Shown: positions 36,430 to 45,772, counted from the stretch's first letter. The stretch is 64,000 nucleotides of DNA from Lacticaseibacillus casei DSM 20011 = JCM 1134 = ATCC 393 (GCF_000829055.1 NZ_AP012544.1:1240001-1304000), one strand, 5' to 3'. A program made the numbers and translations. Notes: generated from the letters alone by a model not told the origin.

Positions 36430-36466
36430 AGACCTATTCCCCCCTGAAGGAGGAATAGGTCTTTTT
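36430..36466 (+). terminator. Riboswitch-controlled terminator before ribU
   Basis: AGACCTATTCC (36430-36440) pairs perfectly with GGAATAGGTCT (36452-36462), then T's. It stands between the FMN aptamer and ribU, so it is the expression platform: high FMN should favour termination. Confidence 0.88.
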
Positions 36467-36502
36467 AAGTTCCGGAAGACGGCCTCATGGAGGTTATGTA
36501 TT

Positions 36503-37081
36503 ATGGCAAGTCGTTCTAAAGTTCATCGTTTGGTGGGTATCGCACTTTTAGCGGCGATCGGTTACGTATTGATGATGTTCTCGTTTCCTATTATTCCGGC
36601 GTTTCCATTCTTGAAGTTGGATTTATCTGACTTGGTTGTGTTGCTAGGAGGGCTGCTTTATGGACCGGTTGGCGGCATCGGTGTTGCCTTTATTCGGAGT
36701 CTGGTCCATTTTGCCTTGACCGGAGGCGGCGTTGTGAACCTCATCGGCGATTTGGCAGCCTTTATTGCCAGTGTTGGCTTCTTACTGCCGGTAGTTTACA
36801 CCGTTCGCGGCAAGCACAGTTTATGGCGCCAAGTCGAAGGTCTTGTTTTAGGTACCCTAAGCCTTACTTTCGTGATGAGTATTCTGAACTGGCTGGTCAT
36901 CACGCCGATGTACATGGCGGTCTTCAATTTCAACTTAGGCATGTCGCTAACCCGTTATGTGCTGATTGGCGTTGTGCCATTCAATCTGATTAAGGGTGTC
37001 GTGATTTCAGTCGCCTTCTTTGCGATTGCGAAGGCACTGGCACCTTGGCTTGCCCGTCAAGAAATGCAGATGAGCCACTAA
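36503..37081 (+). CDS. ribU: Riboflavin ECF transporter S component RibU
   Basis: Membrane substrate-binding subunit of an energy-coupling-factor transporter for riboflavin; the shared energising module (EcfA1A2T) is encoded elsewhere. It has 192 residues with about five or six membrane helices. Conserved features include the N-terminal AAIGYVLMMFSFPIIPAFPFLKLDLSDL region (key PFLKLDLSDL) and GPVGGIGVAFIRSLVHF. ATG 36503 follows GGAGGTTATGTATT. Regulation by the upstream FMN riboswitch confirms the vitamin. Confidence 0.93.
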   Translation: MASRSKVHRLVGIALLAAIGYVLMMFSFPIIPAFPFLKLDLSDLVVLLGGLLYGPVGGIGVAFIRSLVHFALTGGGVVNLIGDLAAFIASVGFLLPVVYTVRGKHSLWRQVEGLVLGTLSLTFVMSILNWLVITPMYMAVFNFNLGMSLTRYVLIGVVPFNLIKGVVISVAFFAIAKALAPWLARQEMQMSH

Positions 37082-37131
37082 TTGATTCGTTGAGGATTTT
37101 TGGAACCTTTAGCAACTGCACGTTTGTAAAC

Positions 37132-37165
37132 AAAAACTTCCGTCAATTTGGCGGAAGTTTTTTTG
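37132..37165 (+). terminator. Terminator after ribU
   Basis: AAAAACTTCCG / CGGAAGTTTTT stem with a 9-base loop and T run. The A-rich left arm allows bidirectional use. Confidence 0.85.
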
Positions 37166-37214
37166 CGCGACTTGGCTACAAGCAGGCATCATTTGAAAAC
37201 GGCGTAGTGTATGA

Positions 37215-37228
37215 ATAGAGTGTTAATC
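37215..37228. repeat. Target duplication, left side of IS30 copy 1
   Basis: ATAGAGTGTTAATC, exactly repeated at 38490-38503, flanks the element. Confidence 0.75.
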
Positions 37229-38489
37229 CCAAATTGCAAGAACAAGTTAGCCGGGGTGTTGAGACACTCCCAAGAACAGCCTGTTATCTTATGAGTTGTT
37301 CATTGTTTAGCTTACGTGTTGTGCTGAACGCCGAGTCCGGCGCACTTCGGTCTCAAAACACTCCTGGGGGCCACGGTAGTCTAGCTTTCTCCGGGGAAGC
37401 CCGTTAAGACGGTCTTGGGTAGCCAGCACCTGGCTGGGACTAACATCATCCAGCGACTCGCCTTTTGGGTAGTCACGTCTAATCATGCGATTGTGGGCCT
37501 CGTTGGAGCCGCGATCGCATGAGGTGTATGAATGCGCGTAGAAGATGTCTGTATCTGTGTCCTCAAAGGCCTTATCCAGAGTCGAGAACTCCGGGCCATT
37601 GTCTGCGGTAATCGTGCGCAGACAGTCACCCCACTCAAGCTTGATTTCTCGTAACGCAAACTCCACAGAGTCCGAGTCTCGGCCGTCGATCAGTCGGAGA
37701 AGTTGGCAACGAGTCTTCCGCTCAATCAGGCTAAGGATGACGCTCTCACGGCCATTGCGTTTCCCGACAACGGTATCCATCTCCCAATGTCCGAACTGCT
37801 TGCGGCGTTCGACAGCCTTAGGACGCTCCTCAATACTGCGGCCGGCTAGGCGCTTATGCTTAGTGCTCTTGTGTTGCTTGGTCCGCCGATTTGCCTTCTC
37901 CACGAGATCGATGTTCCGAATTTCTAAGCGTTGATCATCGATGTAGCGATATAAAGTGGTTGTGCACACCATCTCCTCAGGGGTGAATAGCTTGGCTCGC
38001 CGTGCGGCGCCAACGGCTGCATCAGGCGACCAGTGTTCAGTCTTGGCCTGATTAACGTACCAGGCCAGGAAGTGGCTTGTAGCGGCGAATTTATCCGGCC
38101 TATGACAATTCAGACGTGCGGTCTCATAGCGCGTCTGAGCAGCTTCAGGACTATATTCCGTATGATAGATCAGTTTGCCATTAATGCGCTTAGCCTGCTT
38201 GACAGTCCCTCGGTCAATCTCATTATTGATGGTTTGATGGCAGACGCCAATTTTGGCAGCAATTTCGCGTTTGGAGGTGCCGGTGGCGTAAAGTTCTGCA
38301 ATTCTACCGCGTTCCATTTGAGACAAATGATGACCTGGTTGACGACGTGTGATATCCTGTTCATGCATCAGGACAATACCTCTTTCATTGTTTGTGTTGG
38401 AACTTCAATGATACAGGATATCTGTTCTTGATGTTTTTTATTGTCCCAAATTTGTAATAAAAGTGGCTAACTTGATTTTAAAACGCGCG
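37229..38489 (-). mobile_element. IS30-family insertion sequence, copy 1
   Basis: About 1.26 kb between the two 14-base direct repeats, holding one intact transposase gene on the minus strand. The ends are imperfect inverted repeats sharing the core CAAGTTAGCC (left AAATTGCAAGAACAAGTTAGCC on the plus strand; right end its partner, TTTTAAAATCAAGTTAGCC read inward). It is inserted between ribU and the ferredoxin gene. Confidence 0.88.
37307..38368 (-). CDS. IS30-family transposase, copy 1
   Basis: DDE transposase of 353 residues. The N-terminus has the IS30 helix-turn-helix (LSQMERGRIAELYATGTSKREIAAKIGVCHQTI, with IAAKIGVCHQTINNEIDRG as recognition part). The catalytic triad is Asp in WEMDTVVGKRNG, Asp in TITADNGPEF and Glu in SNEAHNRMIRRD, followed by YPKG. 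All motifs are intact and there is no frameshift, so it may be active. It is clearly homologous to copy 2 at 61.9 kb but many residues differ, so the two are not recent duplicates. Confidence 0.95.
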   Translation of the reverse strand: MHEQDITRRQPGHHLSQMERGRIAELYATGTSKREIAAKIGVCHQTINNEIDRGTVKQAKRINGKLIYHTEYSPEAAQTRYETARLNCHRPDKFAATSHFLAWYVNQAKTEHWSPDAAVGAARRAKLFTPEEMVCTTTLYRYIDDQRLEIRNIDLVEKANRRTKQHKSTKHKRLAGRSIEERPKAVERRKQFGHWEMDTVVGKRNGRESVILSLIERKTRCQLLRLIDGRDSDSVEFALREIKLEWGDCLRTITADNGPEFSTLDKAFEDTDTDIFYAHSYTSCDRGSNEAHNRMIRRDYPKGESLDDVSPSQVLATQDRLNGLPRRKLDYRGPQECFETEVRRTRRSAQHVS

Positions 38490-38503
38490 ATAGAGTGTTA
38501 ATC
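38490..38503. repeat. Target duplication, right side of IS30 copy 1
   Basis: Exact second copy of ATAGAGTGTTAATC (see 37215-37228). Confidence 0.75.
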
Positions 38504-38526
38504 GGTGTATGAGAGAGACAGCTGAC

Positions 38527-38790
38527 TTATTCTGCCTTGGTTGGCGTATAAGGATCGGCTGCAAACGGATGGTCGCTGCGTTTGATTGCATGCGTCGGGC
38601 ACCGTTTATACGCTAAACGAAAGTGAATCTTTGCCTGATCATCAAGCGCTTTTGTGCCGGTATTGCGATCAGGCTTATAATAGGCGATGCCTGCCTGATC
38701 GTAGTCAAATAAGTCTGGCGCCAGCATCTGACATAAACCACACGCGATACATTCAGGTCGTTCCACTCTGCCATATAAAGCCATTATCAT
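38527..38790 (-). CDS. fer: Ferredoxin, single [4Fe-4S] type
   Basis: Small electron carrier of 87 residues. CIACGLC near the N-terminus supplies three cluster cysteines and RCPTHAI about 50 residues later supplies the fourth, the arrangement of the Bacillus-type 4Fe-4S ferredoxin. The start is set at ATG 38790, with AAGG six bases upstream; a TTG at 38802 would overlap that ribosome site, and a further ATG lies at 38784. It is divergent from ypbB, the same fer/ypbB/recQ neighbourhood known in Bacillus. The electron partner is not apparent. Confidence 0.88.
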   Translation of the reverse strand: MIMALYGRVERPECIACGLCQMLAPDLFDYDQAGIAYYKPDRNTGTKALDDQAKIHFRLAYKRCPTHAIKRSDHPFAADPYTPTKAE

Positions 38791-38866
38791 ATTCGCCTTC
38801 AATCTTTTGTCATGATTTCAACTACCTGTCATTGTACAATAATAACCGTAAAAAGAGGTGCTTATT

Positions 38867-39847
38867 TTGTTGCCGGACTTGGTGATTCAATTTTTTAATA
38901 CCCAACCACGCCGCGAACGGTCGGTGTTTGGCCTGCTGACAGGCAAACAAACGATTTCTATCCTCTATGCGGCTTTGAGTCATCATCAGTTGCAATGGCT
39001 CCATCTTTATCCCGGATTATCGAAGGAGGCGTTTTTAGCCGCCGTGGCGAAGCTAAAAGCACAAAAATGTTTAGCGGCCACGGAAACCGGATTGGTGTTA
39101 ACGGAAAGCGGCCAAAAGCGTCGGATTCAAGCAGCACAGAAGGTGTCACTATCTGCTTACTACCAACCATGGATGCGGGTTGACAGGTTCGCACCGCGCT
39201 TCTTTTTAGCAGTTCAGGTTTTATCCGAAGCCAGCTATCATTCGCAAGCTTACCGACCGATCAGTACTGATTGGGGAACCCAGCAGGCTGTGAAGCGCTG
39301 GTATCGACAAACGCGTGTTCAGACAGCGGTTGATGAATTAACCGATCTTTTTGAGCGATTACCGGCGTCGCTTGCTGATGAGCTCGCCGCCAACCTGATC
39401 GGGCACAATTACGCAGGTCAGCGCCAACCGGCAACATTATCGGCACATTTTGCCAATGTGAATGCGTTAGCTGCGTTGATTCAGGAAATTGCTGCAGCCA
39501 AGAATCAATGGTATGCCTTGTGGGGTGGACCGCAGGAGTTGGTGACGCGTCCGGCTCAAGCGACCTTGAAGCAAGTTCGGTTAGGCGTTGATTTGGCGAC
39601 AGTTGCCGCACAAAGTCATCGCAAAATGAGTACTGTCAAAGAGCATCTACTATTAGCCGCTATCATGGGTCAGGATGTTTCGATAGCCAGACTGATTCCG
39701 CCAGCGGTGCATCACGCTTTGGATCAGGTGGATCAATGGCAGGATCATCAGACGTTACTGGCGACGATTCCGGACAGTGAATTTTTTCAGATTCGTTTGT
39801 TTCAGATTTTTAAACTGCAAGGGAGATGGCCGCGTGCCGCAACTTGA
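38867..39847 (+). CDS. ypbB: YpbB-like helix-turn-helix protein
   Basis: A 326-residue protein conserved beside recQ in Bacillota. The N-terminal half is helical; the C-terminus (about 230-300: TLKQVRLGVDLATVAAQSHRKMSTVKEHLLLAA is the region, key ATVAAQSHRKMSTVKEH) is the YpbB helix-turn-helix. The start is probably TTG 38867, 8 bases after AAAAGAGG; a GTG at 38858 would overlap that site. It overlaps recQ by 14 bases, so they are coupled; a role with the helicase is inferred from that alone. Confidence 0.8.
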   Translation: MLPDLVIQFFNTQPRRERSVFGLLTGKQTISILYAALSHHQLQWLHLYPGLSKEAFLAAVAKLKAQKCLAATETGLVLTESGQKRRIQAAQKVSLSAYYQPWMRVDRFAPRFFLAVQVLSEASYHSQAYRPISTDWGTQQAVKRWYRQTRVQTAVDELTDLFERLPASLADELAANLIGHNYAGQRQPATLSAHFANVNALAALIQEIAAAKNQWYALWGGPQELVTRPAQATLKQVRLGVDLATVAAQSHRKMSTVKEHLLLAAIMGQDVSIARLIPPAVHHALDQVDQWQDHQTLLATIPDSEFFQIRLFQIFKLQGRWPRAAT

Positions 39848-41243
39848 AACTTTATTGGCCGACCATTTCGGCTTTTACCATTTTCGGCCCGGACAAAAGG
39901 CAATTATTCAGGCAATCTTAGCAGGGCAGGATACTTTGGGGATACTGCCAACCGGTAGCGGTAAGTCGCTTTGTTATCAGTTGCCAACGATCATCAAAGC
40001 AAAGCCGACGTTGATTATCGAGCCTTTAATTGCTTTGATGCATGATCAGGTCGGGCGGCTACAGGCGGCGGGTGAGAAGCGGGTCTTGGCTTTGTCGGGA
40101 CAAATTGCCCCAAATGTGTTTCCTGAAGTTTTGCGAAATTTGGGTCAGTATCGCTATCTTTTCATCTCTCCGGAAATGTTGCAGCGTGCGGATGTATTGG
40201 CGGCACTCAAGCGACTTGATTTGGGCTTGTTTGTGGTTGATGAGGCGCATTGTATTTCTCAATGGGGTCCGGATTTTCGCCCGGCCTATTTACAGTTGGG
40301 ACAAGTCCGAAGCCAATTACACGTTGATGCCGTTTTGGCACTCACGGCAACCGCTCCTGAACGGGTTCGCACAGATATTTTGACGCAATTGGGCATGCAA
40401 AACCCAGTCACCATTGCCGGTTCGGTTGATCGCCCGAATATTTTTCTCGGGGTTGATGTCTGTTCCAATGAGGAAGCAAAGCATCAGGAGCTTCAACATA
40501 TTATGGCAGCAAACATTGGGTCAACGATTGTGTACTGTCCGACCCGAGCAGCATCTGAGAACCTGACCGGCGAATTGCAAAAAGGCGGGACGGCAGCCGC
40601 CTTTTATCATGCCGGATTGGACCAGCATCAGCGTGATTTGATTCAGCGGCAGTTTCAATCCGATCAGCTTCAGGTGATTTGCGCCACAAGTGCTTTTGGC
40701 ATGGGCATCGATAAGGCAAATGTCCGCCTTGTCGTTCATTTACATGTACCCGAATCGCTTGAAGCGTATTACCAGGCAATCGGTCGCGCCGGACGTGATG
40801 GGGCGCCTAGTTTAGCGGCGATGGTGGTGACTCAGGATGACCTGAAACGCAGTCAGGCGCTGGCAGGGATGTTGCCTGACCAAACGATGATTCAGACTAT
40901 TTTTGCCCACCCGGAGATTTATCGCAATTTTGATGACCCGCAAGTCAGCTTGATTGAAGCGTATATTACGGCCGGCTTTTCGCTGCTTCAAACGCAGCAG
41001 CAACTTGAGAAGCGAATGACGGAAAAACAGAATAGTTTTACGGCGATGGCAGCTTTTGTCAACGCATCCGGTTGTCGACGGGCGTTATTACTTAAGCACT
41101 TTGATTCACCGGTTCCGGCACATGGCTCATTTTGCTGCGGCCGAGTGACGTCGGACGTCTTACAAATTTTTGTCACAGAAAAAAGACATCAGACAACCCA
41201 GCCGACACACTGGCAAGCCGTTTTTAGGCAAATCTTTAGATAA
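39834..41243 (+). CDS. recQ: RecQ-family ATP-dependent DNA helicase (short form)
   Basis: 3'-5' DNA helicase of recombination and repair. It has 469 residues, corresponding to the short RecS-like type: it has the SF2 helicase core and a zinc-binding region but no HRDC domain. Motif I is LPTGSGKSLCYQLP, motif II DEAHCISQWGPDFRP, and motif VI QAIGRAGRDG. The zinc segment SGCRRALLLKHF...GSFCCG near the C-terminus is partly preserved. The start is GTG 39834 with GGGAGATGG ahead of it, overlapping ypbB. Confidence 0.93.
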   Translation: MPQLETLLADHFGFYHFRPGQKAIIQAILAGQDTLGILPTGSGKSLCYQLPTIIKAKPTLIIEPLIALMHDQVGRLQAAGEKRVLALSGQIAPNVFPEVLRNLGQYRYLFISPEMLQRADVLAALKRLDLGLFVVDEAHCISQWGPDFRPAYLQLGQVRSQLHVDAVLALTATAPERVRTDILTQLGMQNPVTIAGSVDRPNIFLGVDVCSNEEAKHQELQHIMAANIGSTIVYCPTRAASENLTGELQKGGTAAAFYHAGLDQHQRDLIQRQFQSDQLQVICATSAFGMGIDKANVRLVVHLHVPESLEAYYQAIGRAGRDGAPSLAAMVVTQDDLKRSQALAGMLPDQTMIQTIFAHPEIYRNFDDPQVSLIEAYITAGFSLLQTQQQLEKRMTEKQNSFTAMAAFVNASGCRRALLLKHFDSPVPAHGSFCCGRVTSDVLQIFVTEKRHQTTQPTHWQAVFRQIFR

Positions 41244-41302
41244 GCAGCGTCCTGATTTGCTGCGATATGATACAATAAATCCATGTAGTGAGGAGGTTCG
41301 TG

Positions 41303-41956
41303 ATGGCCGAAAAAGATAAACACCAACATGACAGTGCGGATCAAGAACATAAGCGTGACGATCAAAACAAGCCTTGGGAAACTCTTTTCGATGATGATCG
41401 TGATGACCAAGGCAATTTAAGTCGATTGGCCACCCGTAAAAAACGCCAAGGCAGCTCAAAATTTACATGGATTTTGGCAATTATTTTGATTTTGCTCGTT
41501 TTATCGCCAATTATTTACGTCAAGGTTTGGGGCAGCCAAGGTAGCAGTGGCTCAAATTTGTCAAATGATAAAGTGGTGATTCAGAGCGCCAAGAAAGCCA
41601 GCCATCGATCAAAGGTTAAAAAATCCGAAAAGTCTTCTAAAGCGGCAAAGGCTTCTTCAGCTTCTACGAAAGAAGCAAGCAGTCAGCAGCCGTCGACTCA
41701 ACATGTGGCAAGTAAAGAAGCTACAACTGCTACTTCGACAACTGCTCCCTCTTCCCAAGCACCTAGTGTCGCATCTACAGCGCCGAGTCAGGCCAGTACT
41801 GCTAGCACTGCAGCTAACTCGTACACGGTGATGTCCGGGGATAATCTTTACCGGATTGCCCGTAACCATAATATGTCGTTGGATGAACTTTTGCAGTTGA
41901 ACGGCCTTAGCGCCAATTCCAGTCTGACACCCGGAACCGTTTTAAAAGTGAAATAA
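41303..41956 (+). CDS. LysM-domain membrane-anchored protein (YpbE-like)
   Basis: A 217-residue cell-wall-associated protein: a charged, hydrophilic cytoplasmic N-terminus (1-54), one membrane helix (about 55-78, FTWILAIILILLVLSPIIYV), a long Ser/Ala/Thr/Lys-rich external spacer (about 80-170) and a C-terminal LysM domain (YTVMSGDNLYRIARNHNMSLDELLQLNG region, key SGDNLYRIA) that binds peptidoglycan. ATG 41303 is preferred, with GAGGAGG upstream. The position after recQ and before cmk matches ypbE of Bacillus. No catalytic domain. Confidence 0.87.
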   Translation: MAEKDKHQHDSADQEHKRDDQNKPWETLFDDDRDDQGNLSRLATRKKRQGSSKFTWILAIILILLVLSPIIYVKVWGSQGSSGSNLSNDKVVIQSAKKASHRSKVKKSEKSSKAAKASSASTKEASSQQPSTQHVASKEATTATSTTAPSSQAPSVASTAPSQASTASTAANSYTVMSGDNLYRIARNHNMSLDELLQLNGLSANSSLTPGTVLKVK

Positions 41957-41962
41957 ATGTAA

Positions 41963-42004
41963 CGCGCCCCTGTTCGAGCCATTGATAAGATGAACAGGGG
42001 CGTG
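41963..42004 (+). terminator. GC-rich hairpin between the LysM gene and cmk
   Basis: CGCCCCTGTTC (41965-41975) pairs perfectly with GAACAGGGGCG (41992-42002), 16-base loop. The 3' side lacks a T tract (TGTGTTGT) and lies 10 bases before the cmk ribosome site, so attenuation is as plausible as simple termination. Confidence 0.6.
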
Positions 42005-42021
42005 TGTTGTGGAGGAAATTC

Positions 42022-42687
42022 ATGCAGATTGCGATCGACGGCCCGGCAAGTGCCGGCAAAAGTACCATTGCAAAACTTGTCGCCAAGAAATTGGGCTTTA
42101 TTTATTGCGATACCGGTGCGATGTATCGTACCGTCACATATATGGCGCTTAAGGATCAATTACCGCTGGACGATGAAGCAGCCATTATGCAGCATCTCGC
42201 CAAGATGGTGATTCGGTTTGCCCCCGGCGAAACGGAACAACGGGTTTTCATGAATGACGAGGACGTGACGCTGGCCATTCGTGAACCCGATGTGACGAAT
42301 AATGTGTCCCAGGTTTCCGCGTTACCGCGCGTGCGAACCGAATTGGTCAAGCGGCAGCGTGATATTGCGGCGACTCATGATATTGTGATGGATGGCCGTG
42401 ATATCGGGACAACCGTTTTGCCAAACGCTGCTTTGAAAATTTTCATGGTAGCGTCAGTTACAGAGCGTGCTAAGCGGCGCTATAAAGAAAATATTCAAAA
42501 GGGGATCACGACGCCGCTGGCAACACTTGAAGCAGAAATTGCCGAGCGGGACCGTAAAGATTCCCATCGGGCTGTGTCGCCGTTACGGCAGGCGTCTGAC
42601 GCGATTCGGATCGATACGACGAATATGTCAATTGATGAGGTCGTGGCGCGGATTCTTGCATTAGTGGCAGAAACGAAAACGCAGTAG
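42022..42687 (+). CDS. cmk: Cytidylate kinase
   Basis: Phosphorylates CMP and dCMP with ATP in pyrimidine nucleotide salvage and synthesis. It has 221 residues. The P-loop is GPASAGKST (residues 7-15), followed by [15 protein letters not shown], the NMP-binding [11 protein letters not shown] near residue 117, and the LID segment with [13 protein letters not shown]. The start is ATG 42022 with GGAGG at good distance. The cmk-rpsA-der order is standard for Bacillota. Confidence 0.96.
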   Translation: MQIAIDGPASAGKSTIAKLVAKKLGFIYCDTGAMYRTVTYMALKDQLPLDDEAAIMQHLAKMVIRFAPGETEQRVFMNDEDVTLAIREPDVTNNVSQVSALPRVRTELVKRQRDIAATHDIVMDGRDIGTTVLPNAALKIFMVASVTERAKRRYKENIQKGITTPLATLEAEIAERDRKDSHRAVSPLRQASDAIRIDTTNMSIDEVVARILALVAETKTQ

Positions 42688-42775
42688 TTAACCGGAGCGA
42701 AATAAGCGCTGGTAATTTGTTTCGTTTTCAAGTACAATAGATCCAGTATACAGCTGCATAGGAGGATTTTTTGGC

Positions 42776-44089
42776 ATGAGTGATAATAACGTTAATGAGA
42801 ACACCGAAACAATGGCGGACGCCCTTAAGAGTGTCACTACAGTAAAGATTGGTGACACTGTTAAGGCAGATGTCCTTGCTGTTGAAGATAAACAATTGAT
42901 CGTTGGGATCGAAGGAACAGGCGTCGAAGGCGTGGTCCCGATCAAGGAGTTATCAACTCAGCCAATCGATGACATTCACGATGTTGCCAAGGTCGGCGAC
43001 AAACTTGATTTAGTTGTGCTTTCAACGGTTGGCAAAGATAAAGAAAATGGTCAGTTCTTGCTGTCCAAGCGCCGTCTTGAAGCACAAAAGGTTTGGAAAG
43101 AAATCCAGGCTAAATATGAAGCCGGCGAAACCATCACGGCACCTGTCACCAGCGTTGTCAAAGGTGGCTTGGTTGTCAATGCCGGTGTTCGTGGCTTTGT
43201 CCCGGCATCAATGGTTGAAGATCACTTTGTTGAAGATCTCAATCAATATAAAGGCAAAGAACTCGAATTTAAGATTATTGAAATCGAACCTAGTGAAAAC
43301 CGCTTGATTCTTTCGCATCGGGCTATTGTTGAAGCAAGTAAGGCTGAAGCACGCAAAGAAATCTTTGCTAAGATTCAACCAGGCGATGTCGTTGAAGGTA
43401 AGGTTGCTCGGTTGACCAACTTTGGTGCCTTTGTTGATCTCGGCGGTGTGGATGGTTTGGTTCATGTGTCTGAAATTTCATTCGACCATGTTGATAAGCC
43501 AAGTGATGTCTTGAAGGTTGGTCAAGAGATTAAGGTTAAGGTTTTGAATGTTGATCCTGACCGTAATCGGATCTCCTTGTCCATCAAGGCAACCTTGCCA
43601 CAGCCATGGGATAATATTGAAGAAAAAGCACCGGCTGGCTCAGTTTTGACCGGCACGGTTAAGCGTTTGACGACATTTGGCGCATTTGTCGAAGTATTCC
43701 CTGGTGTCGAAGGCCTTGTTCATATTTCCCAGATTTCACATGAACATGTTGCAACGCCAGCAGATGTTTTAAAGGAAGGCCAAGAAGTGAAGGTTAAAGT
43801 GCTGTCAGTTGACCCTGACGCACACCGCTTGGCATTGTCCATCAAAGCATTGCAGGATCGTCCGGCAGGCGCCAGCGAAGCGCCATCGCACGAAGGCGGC
43901 AATAACAACGGCAACAACGAACGTCGCCGCTCATCCCGTCCGCGTCGTGGCAATGATCGTCATCAGTCGACATCGATTCCTGCTGAGTATCAGCAAGATG
44001 ATTCCGGCTTCTCACTTGGTGATATCTTGGGCGATGCGTTGAAAGACGCTGCTAAAGGTAAGAACGATGATCAGGATGACAACAAGTAA
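42776..44089 (+). CDS. rpsA: 30S ribosomal protein S1 (four-repeat form)
   Basis: RNA-binding protein with four S1 domains at about residues 25-90, 110-175, 196-264 and 281-350, in contrast to six in Escherichia coli; the last two are the most canonical (LTNFGAFVDLGGVDGLVHVSEIS and LTTFGAFVEVFPGVEGLVHISQIS regions). The tail is basic and Asn/Arg-rich, then acidic. It has 437 residues. It assists translation initiation or acts as a general RNA-binding protein; its role in Gram-positives is less essential. AGGAGG precedes the ATG. Confidence 0.93.
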   Translation: MSDNNVNENTETMADALKSVTTVKIGDTVKADVLAVEDKQLIVGIEGTGVEGVVPIKELSTQPIDDIHDVAKVGDKLDLVVLSTVGKDKENGQFLLSKRRLEAQKVWKEIQAKYEAGETITAPVTSVVKGGLVVNAGVRGFVPASMVEDHFVEDLNQYKGKELEFKIIEIEPSENRLILSHRAIVEASKAEARKEIFAKIQPGDVVEGKVARLTNFGAFVDLGGVDGLVHVSEISFDHVDKPSDVLKVGQEIKVKVLNVDPDRNRISLSIKATLPQPWDNIEEKAPAGSVLTGTVKRLTTFGAFVEVFPGVEGLVHISQISHEHVATPADVLKEGQEVKVKVLSVDPDAHRLALSIKALQDRPAGASEAPSHEGGNNNGNNERRRSSRPRRGNDRHQSTSIPAEYQQDDSGFSLGDILGDALKDAAKGKNDDQDDNK

Positions 44090-44103
44090 TTGTTCCGTCC
44101 TTT

Positions 44104-44135
44104 AAAAAGTTGAGCCTTGGCTCAACTTTTTTTAT
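44104..44135 (+). terminator. Terminator after rpsA
   Basis: AAAAAGTTGAGCC / GGCTCAACTTTTT stem, 2-base apparent loop (a smaller effective stem is likely), T run. Confidence 0.85.
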
Positions 44136-44231
44136 GGCTAACGGTCTGTTGCACGTAAAAATCAGCGGATCGGTTGCGATACATTTTAAAGGTGCTAATA
44201 AAAGACCTCAGCAAAGAAAGGAGGCCATAAC

Positions 44232-45539
44232 ATGGTTTTACCAACACTTGCCATTGTCGGCCGGCCCAACGTCGGTAAATCGACTATTTTTAATCGGATT
44301 CTCGGTGAACGGGTTTCGATTGTTGAAGATACGCCAGGCGTCACGCGTGACCGGATTTACGGTAAAAGCGAATGGTTAGGCAAAGAATTCGCGGTCATTG
44401 ATACTGGCGGGATTGATCTCGGCGATGAGCCGTTTCTGTCCCAAATTAAAGATCAGGCTGAAATTGCCATTGAGGAGGCCGATGTGATTCTGTTTCTGAC
44501 CAGTGTCGAAGCAGGTGTCACTGACGCTGATGAACGGGTGGCACAGATACTTTATCGAGCGAAAAAGCCGGTTGTTTTGGCTGTAAACAAAGTCGATAAT
44601 CCAGAGCGCCGGCAGGATATCTATGACTTTTATTCATTAGGCTTTGGCGAACCATTTCCGCTTTCCGGTACCCATGGCATCGGTTTAGGCGATGTTTTGG
44701 ATGCTGTTTTGGCGGCGTTCCCCAAAGAAGCCAATTCAGTTGAAGACGATAGTATTAAGTTCAGTCTGATTGGCCGCCCGAATGTCGGGAAGTCATCGCT
44801 TGTGAATGCTATTCTAGGGGAGAATCGCGTCATCGTGAGTCCCATTGAAGGCACAACGCGCGACGCCATCGACACCAAGTTTGAAGCCGATGGCGAAACA
44901 TTTACAATGATTGATACCGCCGGGATTCGTAAACGCGGCAAGGTTTACGAAAATACGGAAAAATACGCCGTACTGCGGGCTTTACGTGCGATTGACCGAT
45001 CAGATGTGGTTTTGGTCGTCATTAATGCGGAAGAAGGCATTCGCGAACAGGACAAGAAAGTCGCCGGTTATGCCCATGAAGCTGGACGCGGTATTATTAT
45101 CGTGGTGAATAAATGGGATACGGTCGAAAAAGATAATCACACCATGAAAGATTTTGAGAATTTGATTCGCCAGGAATTCCAATATCTGGATTATGCGCCG
45201 ATAATTTTTGTCTCAGCTAAGACCAAACAACGTTTACAGAGCTTGCCAGCTATGATCGTCGAGGTTTCAGAAAACCAAACCCGGCGAATTCAGAGTAGCG
45301 TGTTGAATGATGTCTTGATGGATGCCATTACTGTCACACCAACACCGACAGTTAATGGGAAACGCTTGCGAATTTACTATATGACGCAAGTGGCCGTCAA
45401 ACCGCCAACTTTCGTGGTTTTCGTGAATGATCCTGATTTATTGCACTTTTCTTACGAGCGGTTTCTCATAAACCAGTTGCGTCAGGCATTTGATTTTAGC
45501 GGGACGCCGATTCACGTCATTGCCCGTCAACGTAAATAA
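44232..45539 (+). CDS. der: Ribosome biogenesis GTPase Der (EngA)
   Basis: Tandem-GTPase protein needed for 50S assembly. It has 435 residues: G domain 1 (1-165; [19 protein letters not shown]), G domain 2 (about 175-345; [22 protein letters not shown]), and a C-terminal KH-like domain. Both P-loops are intact. The ATG follows AAAGGAGGCC. It lies between rpsA and hup, as in Bacillus. Confidence 0.97.
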   Translation: MVLPTLAIVGRPNVGKSTIFNRILGERVSIVEDTPGVTRDRIYGKSEWLGKEFAVIDTGGIDLGDEPFLSQIKDQAEIAIEEADVILFLTSVEAGVTDADERVAQILYRAKKPVVLAVNKVDNPERRQDIYDFYSLGFGEPFPLSGTHGIGLGDVLDAVLAAFPKEANSVEDDSIKFSLIGRPNVGKSSLVNAILGENRVIVSPIEGTTRDAIDTKFEADGETFTMIDTAGIRKRGKVYENTEKYAVLRALRAIDRSDVVLVVINAEEGIREQDKKVAGYAHEAGRGIIIVVNKWDTVEKDNHTMKDFENLIRQEFQYLDYAPIIFVSAKTKQRLQSLPAMIVEVSENQTRRIQSSVLNDVLMDAITVTPTPTVNGKRLRIYYMTQVAVKPPTFVVFVNDPDLLHFSYERFLINQLRQAFDFSGTPIHVIARQRK

Positions 45540-45632
45540 TTTTTACAATGTTGGATAATGACTTTTCATTCAATAAATCGAGATTTTCGATAACCAATCC
45601 GCGATTATCGGCCAAAAATTTTGGCAAAAACC

Positions 45633-45661
45633 TTGTCACGGCGGGCTTGCTATGCTATGTT
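45633..45661 (+). promoter_or_regulatory. hup promoter
   Basis: TTGTCA at 45633-45638, 17-bp spacer, TATGTT at 45656-45661; it implies a leader of about 105 bases. Confidence 0.6.
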
Positions 45662-45700
45662 TAAACCTGAAATGGTGATACATAATTATCATTGTTTCTT

Positions 45701-45722
45701 CATTCCTGAGCGGTCAGGAATG
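45701..45722 (+). other. Stem-loop in the hup leader
   Basis: CATTCCTGA pairs perfectly with TCAGGAATG around the loop GCGG. It is not followed by T's and lies 36 bases before the ribosome site, so it may stabilise the abundant hup message (inference). Confidence 0.6.
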
Positions 45723-45772
45723 GACATGTTTAGGTGTTCACGCATCTAATCAATTATGGAGGTGAAATGTTC

